Shown: in pieces, positions 1 through 8,719 of the stretch
Position numbering within the stretch: position 1 is the stretch's first letter
Layout: each line of letters begins with the position of its first letter
Made by a program: the position numbers and the translations under genes
The notes under the pieces: generated by a model
The model's database searches: none
Seen by the model: only the letters and a program-made list of their open reading frames with translations
What the model was told of the DNA's origin: nothing
DNA from: Candidatus Rokuibacteriota bacterium
Lineage (GTDB): Bacteria > Methylomirabilota > Methylomirabilia > Rokubacteriales > CSP1-6
Direction of reading: 5' to 3'
Length of the DNA stretch: 32,150 nt
Assembly: GCA_016179925.1 (NCBI GenBank)
Contig: JACPCG010000095.1
Span: forward strand, 14,729-46,878

Positions 1-1
1 C

Positions 2-1516
2 GCGGCCTGGAACTTCGTCCGACGGAGCTTCTACCAGGACTCCGTCACGCTCATGCGCCTCACGCGCGACATGGAGGCGGTGCCCGGCGTCCGGCGCGCG
101 GCGGCCATGATGGGCACGCCCGCGAACCGTGCCCTTCTCGAGGATGCGGGCCTGCTCGCGGCCGAGGGCGAAGCCGCGGGGCCAACCGATCTCGTGATCG
201 CCGTCCTCGCCGACACGCGCGAGGCCGCCGAGGTCGCGCGCGCCGCGGCTGAGAGCGCGTTCTCGGCGCGGCGCGCCGCGGCGATGCCCGGCGTGGCGGG
301 GCGGCCGCTGACGCTCGCCTCGGCCCTCAAGGCACTCCCCGGCGCGACGCTCGCCCTCATCTCGGTGCCCGGCGCCTACGCCGGCGCCGAAGCGCTCAAG
401 GCGCTCCACGCGGGGCTCCACGTCATGCTCTTCAGCGACAACGTTCCCGTGGCGACGGAACTCGAGCTGAAGACGCTCGCGCGGCAACGCGGCCTCTTCG
501 TGATGGGGCCCGACTGCGGCACGGCCATCGTCAACGGCGTGCCACTCGGCTTCGCCAACGCGGTCGCGCGCGGACGGATCGGGATCGCCGCGGCCTCCGG
601 CACCGGGCTCCAGGAGGTCGCCTGCCACCTCGCCGCCGCGGGGGAAGGAATCTCGCAGGCGATCGGCGTCGGCGGGCGCGATCTCTCCGACGAGGTCGGC
701 GGGCTCATGATGGAGCGAGCGCTCGCCGCGCTCGCCGCCGATCCCGAGACCGCCGCGGTCTGCGTGATCGGCAAGCCGCCCGGCGCGGCGACGCTCGCGA
801 AGCTCGAGGGCTGGATCGCCAAGCTCGGCAAGCCGTGCGTCACGCAGTTGATGGCGCCGACGGGCCGTGAGCGCTGGCACGCCGCGGCCACGCTGGAGGA
901 CGCGGCGCTGGCGGCCGTGGCGCTCGCGCGAGGGGTGAAGCCCGCGCCCGTCGAGTTCACGGCGCCCCCGGGCGCGGTCGCCCGGCTCGTCGAAGACGCC
1001 GTCCTCCCCATGCGGGCCAACCAGCGGTACGTCCGCGGCGTCTACTCGGGCGGCACGCTCGCGTACGAGGCGCTCGGAATCCTCAAGACCCGGCTCGCCG
1101 ACGTTGCTCCCGGTGTCACCGGCGGCGGGAGCGGCCACCGCGTGGTGGATCTCGGCGAGGACGTCTTCACGGTCGGCCGGCCCCACCCGATGCTCGACGG
1201 CACCGTGCGCCGCGAGTGGATCGAGAGGGAGAGCGCCGACCCGGAGACCGCCGTGCTCCTGCTCGACGTCGTCCTCGGTTACGGCGCCCACCCCGACCCG
1301 GCGGGCGAGATCCTGCCGGCGATCCGCGCGGCGACGCTCGCCGCCGAGAGCGCGGGCCGGCACCTCGCCGTCGTCGCGAGCGTCACCGGCACCGAAGGCG
1401 ATCCGCAGCGGCGGTCGGCGCAGGTCGCGGCGCTCTCCGCGGGCGGCGTCATCGTCATGCCGTCGAACGCCCAGGCGGCGCGTCTGGCCGCCCTGATCGC
1501 GGAGCCGCGCGCGTGA
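2..1516 (+). CDS. fdrA: FdrA/AllF family protein, oxamate carbamoyltransferase subunit (5' partial)
   Basis: The frame is open from base 2 and reads AWNFVRRSFYQDSVTLM before the first in-window ATG at 53. That matches the usual FdrA beginning (YxDSVxLM), so the gene starts a few codons before the window. The protein has an acyl-CoA synthetase (NDP-forming)/succinyl-CoA synthetase-like fold. The family signature GPDCGTA is at 506-526 and is followed by a glycine-rich GIAAASGTGLQEV stretch; GGGSGH and GRPHPMLD come later. FdrA with its YlbE partner (AllF and AllG in E. coli) is linked to oxamate carbamoyltransferase, which splits oxalurate to oxamate and carbamoyl phosphate at the end of anaerobic allantoin breakdown. 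The 3' end overlaps the next gene by four bases (GTGA), and carbamate kinase follows, the usual order. The family call is firm. The substrate is inferred from E. coli. Confidence 0.9.
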   Translation, partial: AAWNFVRRSFYQDSVTLMRLTRDMEAVPGVRRAAAMMGTPANRALLEDAGLLAAEGEAAGPTDLVIAVLADTREAAEVARAAAESAFSARRAAAMPGVAGRPLTLASALKALPGATLALISVPGAYAGAEALKALHAGLHVMLFSDNVPVATELELKTLARQRGLFVMGPDCGTAIVNGVPLGFANAVARGRIGIAAASGTGLQEVACHLAAAGEGISQAIGVGGRDLSDEVGGLMMERALAALAADPETAAVCVIGKPPGAATLAKLEGWIAKLGKPCVTQLMAPTGRERWHAAATLEDAALAAVALARGVKPAPVEFTAPPGAVARLVEDAVLPMRANQRYVRGVYSGGTLAYEALGILKTRLADVAPGVTGGGSGHRVVDLGEDVFTVGRPHPMLDGTVRREWIERESADPETAVLLLDVVLGYGAHPDPAGEILPAIRAATLAAESAGRHLAVVASVTGTEGDPQRRSAQVAALSAGGVIVMPSNAQAARLAALIAEPRA

Positions 1517-2937
1517 CGACGCCCGCGCCATTCCTCGGCGGCGAGACGCGCGTCGTCAACATCGGGCTCTCGCTCTTCGCCGAGACGCTGGCAGCGCTCG
1601 GTGTGTCCGTCGTGAGCGTGGACTGGCGCCCGCCCGCGGGCGGCGACCGGCGACTTGCCGAGCTGCTCGCGCGCGCCGGCGACGAGGCCGGGGCGAAACC
1701 CGTGACCATCGCCGACGCGAACCGCGAGTGCCTCCGGCGGATCCAGGCCGGCACGGCCACGCTCGTCGGGCTCCGCCCGGCCCGCGAGGTCGTCCCCGGC
1801 CTCGGCGAGCGCACGGTGCTCCACGCGGGGCCGCCCGTGACCTGGGAGCGCATGTGCGGGCCGATGCGCGGCGCGATCATCGGCGCCTGCCTCTTCGAGG
1901 GCTGGGCGAAGACGCCGGATGATGCGGTCACGCTGGCGGAATCGGGCGCGCTCACCTTCGACCCGTGCCACCACCACCGCGCCGTCGGCCCGATGGCGGG
2001 CATCGTCACGCCCTCGATGGCCGTCTGGGTCGTGGAGAACGACGCGTGCGATACCGCGGCGTATGCGACGCTCAACGAGGGCGTCGGCAAGGTGTTGCGC
2101 TTCGGCGCCTACGACCGGCCCGTGCTCGATCGCTTCGCGTGGATCAACCGCGAGCTGGCCCCGATCCTCGACGGGGCGCTCCGGCGCGCGGGCGGCCTCG
2201 ACGCGAAGACCCTGATCGCCCGCGCCCTCACGATGGGCGACGAGTGCCACAACCGGACCACGGCCGCCACGTCCCTCCTCGCCCGCGAGCTGGCGCCCCA
2301 TGTGGCCGCGGCGCGCGCCGGCGACGTCGAGAAGGCACTCGCCTTCCTGGCGCGCACCGACCATTTTTTCCTCAACATCGCGATGGCGGCGTGCAAGGCG
2401 GTGCTCGACGGCGCCCACGGGATTCGCGGCGCCACCGTCGTCACGGCCATGGCGCGCAACGGCGTCGAGTTCGGCATCCGCGCTTCGGGAACCGGCGACC
2501 GCTGGTTCACGGCCCCGGCGCCGAACGTCACGGGCCTCTACTTCCCCGGTTACGGGCCTGGAGACGCGAGCCCCGATCTCGGCGACTCGGCGATCACGGA
2601 GGCGGCGGGCCTCGGCGGCTTCGCGATGGCCGCGGCGCCCGCCGTCGTCCAGTTCGTCGGCGGCACGGCCGAGCTGGCCCTCGACACCACGCGGCGCATG
2701 TACGAGATCACGCTCGGCGAGCACGAGACGTTCAGGATTCCCGCCCTCGACTTCCGCGGCGCCCCCCTCGGGATCGACATCCGGCGCGTCGTCGAGACGG
2801 GGATCGCGCCCGCGATCGACACCGGCCTCGCCCACCGCGAGGCGGGCGTGGGCCAGGTCGGCGCGGGGATCGCCGAGGCGCCGATCGCGTGCTTCGTCCA
2901 GGCCCTCGAGGCGTTCGTCGCGGGGCTCCCGGCGTGA
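1513..2937 (+). CDS. allG: YlbE/AllG family protein (DUF1116), oxamate carbamoyltransferase subunit
   Basis: The protein is 474 aa from a GTG start that overlaps the fdrA stop. The frame is open further upstream, but that part is the fdrA shadow. The N-terminus has VVNIGLSLFAETL and VDWRPPAGG, typical of DUF1116 proteins that co-occur with FdrA. Other conserved stretches are GPPVTWERMCGPMRGAI near residue 110 and the MGDECHNR region near residue 240. In E. coli, YlbE (AllG) is required together with FdrA for oxamate transcarbamylase activity. The gene looks complete and in frame from end to end. It overlaps the next gene, carbamate kinase, by four bases (GTGA), so the three genes would be translationally coupled. 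Whether this bacterium uses allantoin or another ureide is not shown here. Confidence 0.88.
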   Translation: MTTPAPFLGGETRVVNIGLSLFAETLAALGVSVVSVDWRPPAGGDRRLAELLARAGDEAGAKPVTIADANRECLRRIQAGTATLVGLRPAREVVPGLGERTVLHAGPPVTWERMCGPMRGAIIGACLFEGWAKTPDDAVTLAESGALTFDPCHHHRAVGPMAGIVTPSMAVWVVENDACDTAAYATLNEGVGKVLRFGAYDRPVLDRFAWINRELAPILDGALRRAGGLDAKTLIARALTMGDECHNRTTAATSLLARELAPHVAAARAGDVEKALAFLARTDHFFLNIAMAACKAVLDGAHGIRGATVVTAMARNGVEFGIRASGTGDRWFTAPAPNVTGLYFPGYGPGDASPDLGDSAITEAAGLGGFAMAAAPAVVQFVGGTAELALDTTRRMYEITLGEHETFRIPALDFRGAPLGIDIRRVVETGIAPAIDTGLAHREAGVGQVGAGIAEAPIACFVQALEAFVAGLPA

Positions 2938-3274
2938 GCCTCATCGTCGCGGCGATCGGCGGCAACGCGCTCATGAAGGAGGACGGCGGAGGCTCGGCGA
3001 GCGAGTGGTTCGACGCGCTCGCCCAGTCGCTCCCGCCCCTGATCGATCTCGTGGCGGCTGGGGGACGCCCGAGCAGCGCTTCCTCGATCGTCTGCCGGTC
3101 GCCGAGGCGAAGCGCCTCCTCGCGGCGGGTGAGTTCCCGCCGGGCAGCATGGGACCGAAGATCGAGGCCGCCGTCGAGTTCGTCGAGAAAGGCGGCGGCA
3201 CCGCCGTGATCACGTCGCTCGACCGCATCGCCGCGGCGATGGCGGGGACGGCCGGGACGCACATCACGCGGTAG
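2934..3274 (+). pseudogene. Carbamate kinase, internally deleted and frameshifted
   Basis: The GTG at 2934 opens a frame reading VSLIVAAIGGNALMKEDGG, the N-terminus of carbamate kinase with its IGGNAL nucleotide-binding motif. After about 43 codons, at 3057-3062, the meaningful frame changes. Frame 2 then reads WGTPEQRFLDRLPVAEAK and carries FPPGSMGPKIEAA and AVITSLDRI to the stop at 3272-3274, which is the C-terminus of the same family. Only about 113 codons remain, against about 310 in intact carbamate kinases. The middle, with most of the substrate and ATP sites, is absent and the join is out of frame. The position behind fdrA-allG is where the kinase that makes ATP from carbamoyl phosphate (AllK) is expected. 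This is either a true deletion pseudogene or an assembly collapse. Confidence 0.85.
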
Positions 3275-3277
3275 AAT
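3272..3277 (+). promoter_or_regulatory. -10-like hexamer before xth (leaderless type)
   Basis: TAGAAT lies seven bases before the GTG start of the exonuclease III gene, so transcription would begin at or next to the start codon. It overlaps the stop of the broken carbamate kinase. No good -35 box is visible. Three other genes in the window have the same spacing, which is the main reason for calling it. Confidence 0.4.
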
Positions 3278-3284
3278 TTCAGAC

Positions 3285-4055
3285 GTGAAGATCGCGACCT
3301 GGAACGTGAACTCGATCCGCACGCGCCTGCCGCGCCTCACGGCGTGGCTCGAGCGGCGCCGGCCGGACGTCGTGTGTCTGCAGGAGATCAAGGTCACGGA
3401 CGACCTGTTCCCCCACGCCGAGCTCCAGGCGCTCGGCTATCGCGCGCTCGTCGCCGGCCAACAGACCTACAACGGCGTGGCGATCCTCACGCGCGGCGAG
3501 GCGCGCGAGGTGGCCCGGCGCCTCCCCGACGATGACGACGACGCCCAGCGGCGGCTCCTGGTCGCCGAGGTGGGCGGGCTCACGCTCGTGAACGTCTACG
3601 GCCCGAACGGCCAGGAGGTCGGCTCCGAGAAGTACGCCTACAAGCTCGACTGGTACCGCCGCCTCCATGCCCTCCTCGAGGCCGGGGCCTCGCCCGCCAA
3701 GCCCGTCGTCCTCTGCGGCGACCTCAACATCGCGCCGGAGGACCGCGACGTGTGGGACCCGGAGAAGTGGCGCGGCCAGATCATGTTCTCGGACCCGGAG
3801 CGCCAGGTATTCCGCGACCTCGTCGCGTGGGGGCTCCGGGACTCGCTGCGTCTCCACCGCGAGGAGGGTGGGCTCTTCACGTGGTGGGACTACCGCGCGG
3901 GCGCCTTCCATCGCGGCTGGGGGCTCAGGATCGACCACATCCTTCTCTCGCCCGCCGTGGCGGCGCGCTGCACGGCCGTCGAGATCGACCGCGACGAGCG
4001 TAAGGGCGCCAAGCCCTCCGACCACGCGCCCGTCGTCGCGACGCTCGCCGACTGA
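3285..4055 (+). CDS. xth: Exodeoxyribonuclease III
   Basis: The protein is 256 aa, the normal length for ExoIII-type AP endonucleases of the endonuclease/exonuclease/phosphatase fold. It acts in base excision repair, cutting DNA at abasic sites and removing 3' blocks. The expected metal and catalytic residues are all visible: N7 in TWNVNS, E34 in LQEIK, Y105 in NVYGPNG, D146 and N148 in GDLNIAPED, D217 in RIDHIL, and D246-H247 in SDHAP. The GTG start at 3285 gives the canonical MKIATWNVNSIR N-terminus. No Shine-Dalgarno sequence precedes it, but a TAGAAT -10-like box does, consistent with a leaderless message. The stop codon shares one base with the next start (TGATG). Confidence 0.96.
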   Translation: MKIATWNVNSIRTRLPRLTAWLERRRPDVVCLQEIKVTDDLFPHAELQALGYRALVAGQQTYNGVAILTRGEAREVARRLPDDDDDAQRRLLVAEVGGLTLVNVYGPNGQEVGSEKYAYKLDWYRRLHALLEAGASPAKPVVLCGDLNIAPEDRDVWDPEKWRGQIMFSDPERQVFRDLVAWGLRDSLRLHREEGGLFTWWDYRAGAFHRGWGLRIDHILLSPAVAARCTAVEIDRDERKGAKPSDHAPVVATLAD

Positions 4056-4621
4056 TGGCCGTCTCCCCGGCTGTGATCGGACGCGCGGTCGGTCTCGCGG
4101 TCCTGCTGGTCCTCACCCTGAAGGTTCTGGGCCGGGGCCTCGCGATGGCCCAGGGCGGCATCCTCGGGTTTCTCCACGGCGTGAACCTGGTCTTCCACGA
4201 GGCCGGCCACGTGATCTTCGGGTTCTTCGGCGAGTTCATGGGGATCGCCGGCGGCTCGCTCAGCCAGGTCCTGATTCCCGTCGTCGCCACGATCGCGTTC
4301 CTCAAGACGCGCCAGTACGCCTCCGCCGCGGCGACCCTCTTCTGGACGGGGCAGAGCCTCGCCGACGTCGCCGTCTACGCGGCCGACGGCCGCGCGATGG
4401 CGCTGCCGCTCCTCGCCGAGGGGCTCATCCACGACTGGAACTGGATCCTCGGGCGCCTCGGGCTCCTGGGGTCCGCGGAGACCATCGGCCGCGTCATATT
4501 CGCCCTGGCAGCGCTGACGATGCTGGCGGCGCTCGGGCTCCTGGCGCTCGACCTCCTCGCGAAGTGGAGGGACGCCGCGGGGGGTCGGGTTGACACTGAC
4601 GGAGCGCCGCGTGTAGAGTGA
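4055..4621 (+). CDS. Integral membrane protein with HEAGH motif, possible metallopeptidase-like
   Basis: The protein is 188 aa and hydrophobic. Membrane segments lie near residues 11-30, 70-84, 92-110 and 145-166. It carries VFHEAGHVIFGFFGEF with an HExxH zinc-binding motif at residues 48-52 at the edge of a hydrophobic stretch, as in site-2-protease-like (M50) enzymes. HDWNW at 126-130 could supply a further metal ligand. The canonical M50 second motif (NxxPxxxxDG) is not seen, so peptidase activity is unproven. The start overlaps the xth stop by one base, suggesting coupled translation. The 3' end holds the promoter of the pyrimidine operon. I do not recognise a named family. Confidence 0.7.
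   Translation: MAVSPAVIGRAVGLAVLLVLTLKVLGRGLAMAQGGILGFLHGVNLVFHEAGHVIFGFFGEFMGIAGGSLSQVLIPVVATIAFLKTRQYASAAATLFWTGQSLADVAVYAADGRAMALPLLAEGLIHDWNWILGRLGLLGSAETIGRVIFALAALTMLAALGLLALDLLAKWRDAAGGRVDTDGAPRVE
4590..4619 (+). promoter_or_regulatory. Sigma-70-type promoter for the pyr operon
   Basis: A perfect -35 box TTGACA at 4590-4595 and a -10-like TAGAGT at 4614-4619 are separated by 18 bases, inside the last codons of the upstream membrane-protein gene. Transcription would start near 4626. The leader would then be about 55 bases long and contain the complete PyrR-binding hairpin. Confidence 0.65.
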
Positions 4622-4638
4622 CGGTAGTTGGTTTGCGC

Positions 4639-4677
4639 CTTTCCTTTAAGCGGGCCCCGAGAGGCTCGCAAGGAGAG
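4639..4677 (+). promoter_or_regulatory. PyrR-binding RNA hairpin overlapping the pyrR ribosome binding site
   Basis: The leader folds into one hairpin. The lower stem is CTTTCCTT (4639-4646) with AAGGAGAG (4670-4677), eight pairs including one G-U. A 5' UAA bulge follows at 4647-4649. The upper stem is GCGGGCC (4650-4656) with GGCTCGC (4663-4669), seven pairs including one G-U, capped by the hexaloop CCGAGA (4657-4662). The loop fits the PyrR-binding consensus CNGNGA, and the GAGAGGCU...AAGG order is that of known PyrR binding loops. The 3' arm AAGGAGAG is the pyrR Shine-Dalgarno sequence, five bases before the ATG. PyrR with UMP would therefore block ribosome entry. No terminator or antiterminator pair is visible, so translational control is more likely than attenuation. 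Confidence 0.85.
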
Positions 4678-4680
4678 TAG

Positions 4681-5244
<564 letters not shown>

Positions 5245-5246
5245 CC

Positions 5247-6188
5247 ATGGGCTGGACGCGGAAGGACCTGCTCACGATGCGCGAGCTCGACGCGGGCGAG
5301 ATCGTCCTCCTGGTGGACACCGCCGCCTCGCTCCAGGAGATCGCGACGCGCGAGATCAAGAAGGTCCCGGCGCTCCGCGGCAAGACGGTCGTCAACCTCT
5401 TCTACGAGCCGTCCACGCGGACGCGCACCTCGTTCGAGATCGCCGGGAAGTGGCTCTCCGCCGACGTCGTAAATTTTTCGGCAAGTGGCTCCAGTACGGC
5501 CAAGGGCGAAAGTTTCGTCGATACCGCGAAGAACATCGCGGCGATGAGCCCGGATGTGGTCGTCGTCCGCCACTCGTCCGCGGGCGCCGCCCAGCTGCTG
5601 GCCCGCGAGCTCCCCTGCTCGATCGTGAACGCAGGAGATGGAGCCCACGAGCACCCAACGCAAGCCCTTCTCGATCTTCTTACGATCCGCGAGCACAAGG
5701 GTCACTTCGACGGGCTCCATGTCGCGATCGTCGGCGACATCACCAACAGCCGGGTCGCCCGGTCGAACATCCACGGCATGCGGAAGCTCGGCATGACCGT
5801 CACGGTCGCCGGGCCCCCCACGCTGATCCCGCCCTTCATCCAGGAGCTCGGCGTGAAGGTGAGCCACCGGCTCGAGGACGCGATCCGCGACGTGGACGTG
5901 ATCATGATGCTGCGCCTCCAGCACGAGCGGATGCAGAACGGGCTCATCCCGTCGCTCCGCGAGTACTCGCGCTACTGGGGGCTCACGCTCGACAAGCTCG
6001 CCAGGCACGCGCGCCCCGACGTGCTGATCATGCATCCCGGCCCGGTGAACCGCGGGATCGAGCTGTCGCCCGAGGTCGCCGACGGGCCGTACTCCGTCAT
6101 CCTCGACCAGGTGGCGAAGGGCGTCGCCGTGCGGATGGGCGTGCTCTTGCTGCTCGCCGGCAGCAAGGGGGGAGGCGACACGCCATGA
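5247..6188 (+). CDS. pyrB: Aspartate carbamoyltransferase catalytic subunit
   Basis: The protein is 313 aa, full length. It condenses carbamoyl phosphate with aspartate in the first committed step of pyrimidine synthesis. The carbamoyl-phosphate site STRTRTS is at residues 56-62, preceded by FYEP. The conserved lysine of the TAKGES loop is near residue 86, HPTQALLD is at 136-143, and MHPGPVNRG lies near the C-terminus. GGAGG lies just upstream inside the end of pyrR. No pyrI regulatory subunit is present. The stop overlaps an ATG (ATGA) that opens the repeat-derived frame before pyrC. Confidence 0.97.
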   Translation: MGWTRKDLLTMRELDAGEIVLLVDTAASLQEIATREIKKVPALRGKTVVNLFYEPSTRTRTSFEIAGKWLSADVVNFSASGSSTAKGESFVDTAKNIAAMSPDVVVVRHSSAGAAQLLARELPCSIVNAGDGAHEHPTQALLDLLTIREHKGHFDGLHVAIVGDITNSRVARSNIHGMRKLGMTVTVAGPPTLIPPFIQELGVKVSHRLEDAIRDVDVIMMLRLQHERMQNGLIPSLREYSRYWGLTLDKLARHARPDVLIMHPGPVNRGIELSPEVADGPYSVILDQVAKGVAVRMGVLLLLAGSKGGGDTP

Positions 6189-6315
6189 AGCCCCCGCGTG
6201 CCCACGGCAGGCCACCCGCGGTCCACGCCGGCCTTGCGGACCCCGCTCCAATGAAGCCCCGCGTGCCCACGGCAGGCCACCCGCGGTCCACGCCGGGCTC
6301 GCGGACCCCGCTCCA
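6185..6315 (+). repeat. Tandem duplication of a 65-66 bp unit between pyrB and pyrC
   Basis: Two head-to-tail copies lie at 6185-6250 (66 bp) and 6251-6315 (65 bp). They differ by about three changes: one extra C in the first copy and two substitutions near the 3' part. Each copy begins ATGAAGCCCC and ends CCCCGCTCCA, and pyrC begins with ATGAG immediately after the second copy. This adds about 127 bp to an operon whose other junctions mostly overlap. The frame from 6185 stays open for 44 codons (M-K-P-P-R-A-H...). Its ATG overlaps the pyrB stop and its TGA (6317-6319) overlaps the pyrC ATG, so it could be a coupled leader ORF or could simply keep ribosomes moving to pyrC. I do not recognise a protein in it. 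Confidence 0.85.
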
Positions 6316-7590
6316 ATGAGCCTCCTCCTGAAGAACGGCCGCGTCATCGACCCGGCGAACAGCGTGGACGCCGTCCAGGACCTGCTCATCGCCGACGGAA
6401 AGATCGAGAAGCTGGGCAAGAATCTCGCGGCACCCGCGGGCGCCGAGGTCGTGGATGCGCGGGGCAAGCTCGTCTGCCCCGGCTTCATCGACATCCACGT
6501 CCACCTGCGCGAGCCCGGGTACGAGTACAAGGAGACGGTCGCGACGGGCACGCGCGCGGCGGCCGCCGGCGGCTTCACCGCCGTGGCCTGCATGGCGAAC
6601 ACGAATCCGGTCAACGACAACGGCGCGGTCACCGACTATATCCTGGCGCGGGCGCGGGTCGAGGGCGCGGTGCGCGTCTACCCGATCGGCGCCGTCACGA
6701 AGAACCTCAAGGGCGAGGAGCTGGCGGAGCTGGCGGAGCTGGCCGAGGCCGGGTGCGTCGCGTTTTCCGACGACGGGAAGTGCGTGATGAACGCCGGGCT
6801 CTACCGTCGCGCGCTGGAGTACACGCTCCCCTTCGGCGTGCCCGTCATCAGCCACGCCGAGGACGCGACCCTCTGCCGCGGCTGGGCGATGAACGAGGGC
6901 GTGGTCTCGACCGAGATCGGCCTGCCGGGGGCGCCCGCCGCGGCCGAGGAGGTGATGGTCGCGCGCGACATCCTCCTCGCCGAGCTCACGGGCGCCCACG
7001 TCCACATCGCCCACCTCTCGACCGCGGGCGCCGTGCGTCTCGTGCGCGACGGCAAAGCGCGCGGTGTGCGCGTGAGCGCGGAGGTGACGCCGCACCATCT
7101 CGTGCTGACCGAGGAGGCCGTGCGGACGTACGACCCGAACACGAAGATGGCGCCGCCGCTCCGAAGCAAGCGTGACGTCGAAGCGCTGATCGAGGGGCTC
7201 GCCGACGGCACGATCGACTGCGTCGCGACCGACCACGCGCCGCACGCGCTCAGCGAGAAAGAGGGCGAGTTCGACCGCGCGGCGTTCGGCATCGTCGGGC
7301 TCGAGACGGCCGTCCCGCTCCTGCTGGACCGGCTGGTCCGCCCGGGGCTCCTGCCGCTCCCGACGCTCGTCGCGCGCCTCTCCCACGACCCGGCGCGGCT
7401 CCTCAACCTGCCCGGGGGGAGCCTGGCTCCCGGCGCGCCGGCCGACGTCACGATCCTCGACCCCGAGCGCGAGCTGACGGTGGATCCCGCGCAGTTCAGG
7501 TCGAAGAGCCGGAACACGCCCTTCGGCGGCTTCGCCCTCACCGGCGGGCCCTGGCTGACGATCGTCGGCGGGACGGTCGTGCGCCTGTGA
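6316..7590 (+). CDS. pyrC: Dihydroorotase, class I
   Basis: The protein is 424 aa, an amidohydrolase that cyclises carbamoyl-aspartate to dihydroorotate. The metal motif HVHLREPG has H61 and H63, with substrate-binding R65. MANTNPV, the bridging-Asp region SDDGK at 151-155, H180, H233 and the catalytic VATDHAPH with D306 are all in place. The Asp rather than a carboxylated Lys at the bridge fits the class I bacterial enzymes. The ATG at 6316 comes directly after the second copy of the tandem repeat and has no visible Shine-Dalgarno sequence, so translation may depend on coupling from upstream. The stop overlaps the carA start by four bases. Confidence 0.97.
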   Translation: MSLLLKNGRVIDPANSVDAVQDLLIADGKIEKLGKNLAAPAGAEVVDARGKLVCPGFIDIHVHLREPGYEYKETVATGTRAAAAGGFTAVACMANTNPVNDNGAVTDYILARARVEGAVRVYPIGAVTKNLKGEELAELAELAEAGCVAFSDDGKCVMNAGLYRRALEYTLPFGVPVISHAEDATLCRGWAMNEGVVSTEIGLPGAPAAAEEVMVARDILLAELTGAHVHIAHLSTAGAVRLVRDGKARGVRVSAEVTPHHLVLTEEAVRTYDPNTKMAPPLRSKRDVEALIEGLADGTIDCVATDHAPHALSEKEGEFDRAAFGIVGLETAVPLLLDRLVRPGLLPLPTLVARLSHDPARLLNLPGGSLAPGAPADVTILDPERELTVDPAQFRSKSRNTPFGGFALTGGPWLTIVGGTVVRL

Positions 7591-8711
7591 GCACGGCGCT
7601 GCTCGTCCTCCGCGACGGCCGCGTGTTCAGGGGGGAGCCCCTCGGCGCGGTGGGGGAGACCTCGGGTGAGGTGATCTTCAATACGGCGATGCAGGGGTAT
7701 CAAGAGATCCTCACCGACCCGTCGTATCGAGGCCAGATCGTGGCGATGACCTATCCCCTCATCGGCAACTACGGCGTCAACGAGGAGGACCTCGAGTCGC
7801 GGAAGCCCTGGGTGAACGGGTTCATCGTGAAGGAGTGCTCACCCGTCGCGTCCAACTTCCGCGCCGGCATGAGCCTCGATGCGTACTTGAAGCGCCACGC
7901 CATCGTCGGCATCCAGGGGATCGACACGCGCGCGCTCACGCGCCACCTGCGGGACCACGGCGCCCAGGACGGCATCATCTCGTCGGTCGCCGGCGACCCG
8001 GCGGACCTGCTCGCCCGCGCGCGCGAGCTGCCGGGGCTGATCGGGCGCGACCTCGTCGCCGAGGTGACCGCGGACCACGCCTACACGTGGGACCAGGGGC
8101 TCTGGGAGCTGTCGCGTGGCTACGTCGCGCCGCCGCCGCCGCGCTTCACCGTCGTCGCGTACGATTGCGGCATCAAGTGGAACATCCTGCGCCAGCTCCG
8201 TTCGGCGGGCTGCGGCGTCACGGTCGTTCCCGCCGCCACCCCGGCGGACGCGGTGCTCGCGCTGGAGCCCGACGGCGTCTTCCTCTCCAACGGCCCGGGG
8301 GATCCGGAGGGCGTGCCGTACCTGATCGCGTCGGTCAGGCGGCTCCTCGGCCGAGTCCCGATCTTCGGCATCTGCCTCGGCCACCAGATCATGGGCCTCG
8401 CCGGCGGCGGCAGCACGTACAAGCTCAAGTTCGGCCACCACGGCGCGAACCACCCGGTGAAGGACCTCGCGACGGGGAAGGTCGAGATCACGGCTCAGAA
8501 CCACGGCTTCGCTGTCGACCCGCAGTCGGCGGAGCGTCACGGCTGGGAGCCGACGCACGTCAACCTGAACGACGGCACGTGCGAGGGGCTGCGCCATCGC
8601 GAGTGGCCGGCGTTCTCCGTGCAGTACCACCCGGAAGCCTCGCCCGGCCCGCACGACGCGAACTATCTCTTCCACCGCTTCACCGGTCTCATGACACGGA
8701 AGGGAGGCTGA
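7587..8711 (+). CDS. carA: Carbamoyl-phosphate synthase, small (glutaminase) subunit
   Basis: The protein is 374 aa from a GTG start overlapping the pyrC stop (GTGA). The N-terminal CarA domain holds [10 protein letters not shown] and DPSYRGQIV. The C-terminal class I glutamine amidotransferase domain starts with [10 protein letters not shown]. It has the nucleophile C263 in GICLGHQ and the catalytic H348 and E350 in QYHPEAS. It releases ammonia from glutamine and passes it to the large subunit to make carbamoyl phosphate. The gene is intact, unlike carB. The large subunit is encoded not directly downstream but about 860 bp away, after three small genes. Confidence 0.97.
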   Translation: MSTALLVLRDGRVFRGEPLGAVGETSGEVIFNTAMQGYQEILTDPSYRGQIVAMTYPLIGNYGVNEEDLESRKPWVNGFIVKECSPVASNFRAGMSLDAYLKRHAIVGIQGIDTRALTRHLRDHGAQDGIISSVAGDPADLLARARELPGLIGRDLVAEVTADHAYTWDQGLWELSRGYVAPPPPRFTVVAYDCGIKWNILRQLRSAGCGVTVVPAATPADAVLALEPDGVFLSNGPGDPEGVPYLIASVRRLLGRVPIFGICLGHQIMGLAGGGSTYKLKFGHHGANHPVKDLATGKVEITAQNHGFAVDPQSAERHGWEPTHVNLNDGTCEGLRHREWPAFSVQYHPEASPGPHDANYLFHRFTGLMTRKGG

Positions 8712-8719
8712 GCATCGCC

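Noticed and set aside
1279-2835. Long open frame on the minus strand opposite allG
   Set aside because: It is Arg/Gly/Ala-rich low-complexity protein with no motif, and it mirrors a well-supported plus-strand gene. Long antisense frames are expected at this GC content.
4639-4677. Transcription attenuator (terminator/antiterminator) before pyrR
   Set aside because: There is no terminator hairpin with a U-tract before the start codon. The hairpin overlaps the ribosome site, so translational control fits better.
6185-6315. Possible CRISPR array
   Set aside because: There are only two directly adjacent copies with no spacers, which makes it a tandem duplication.
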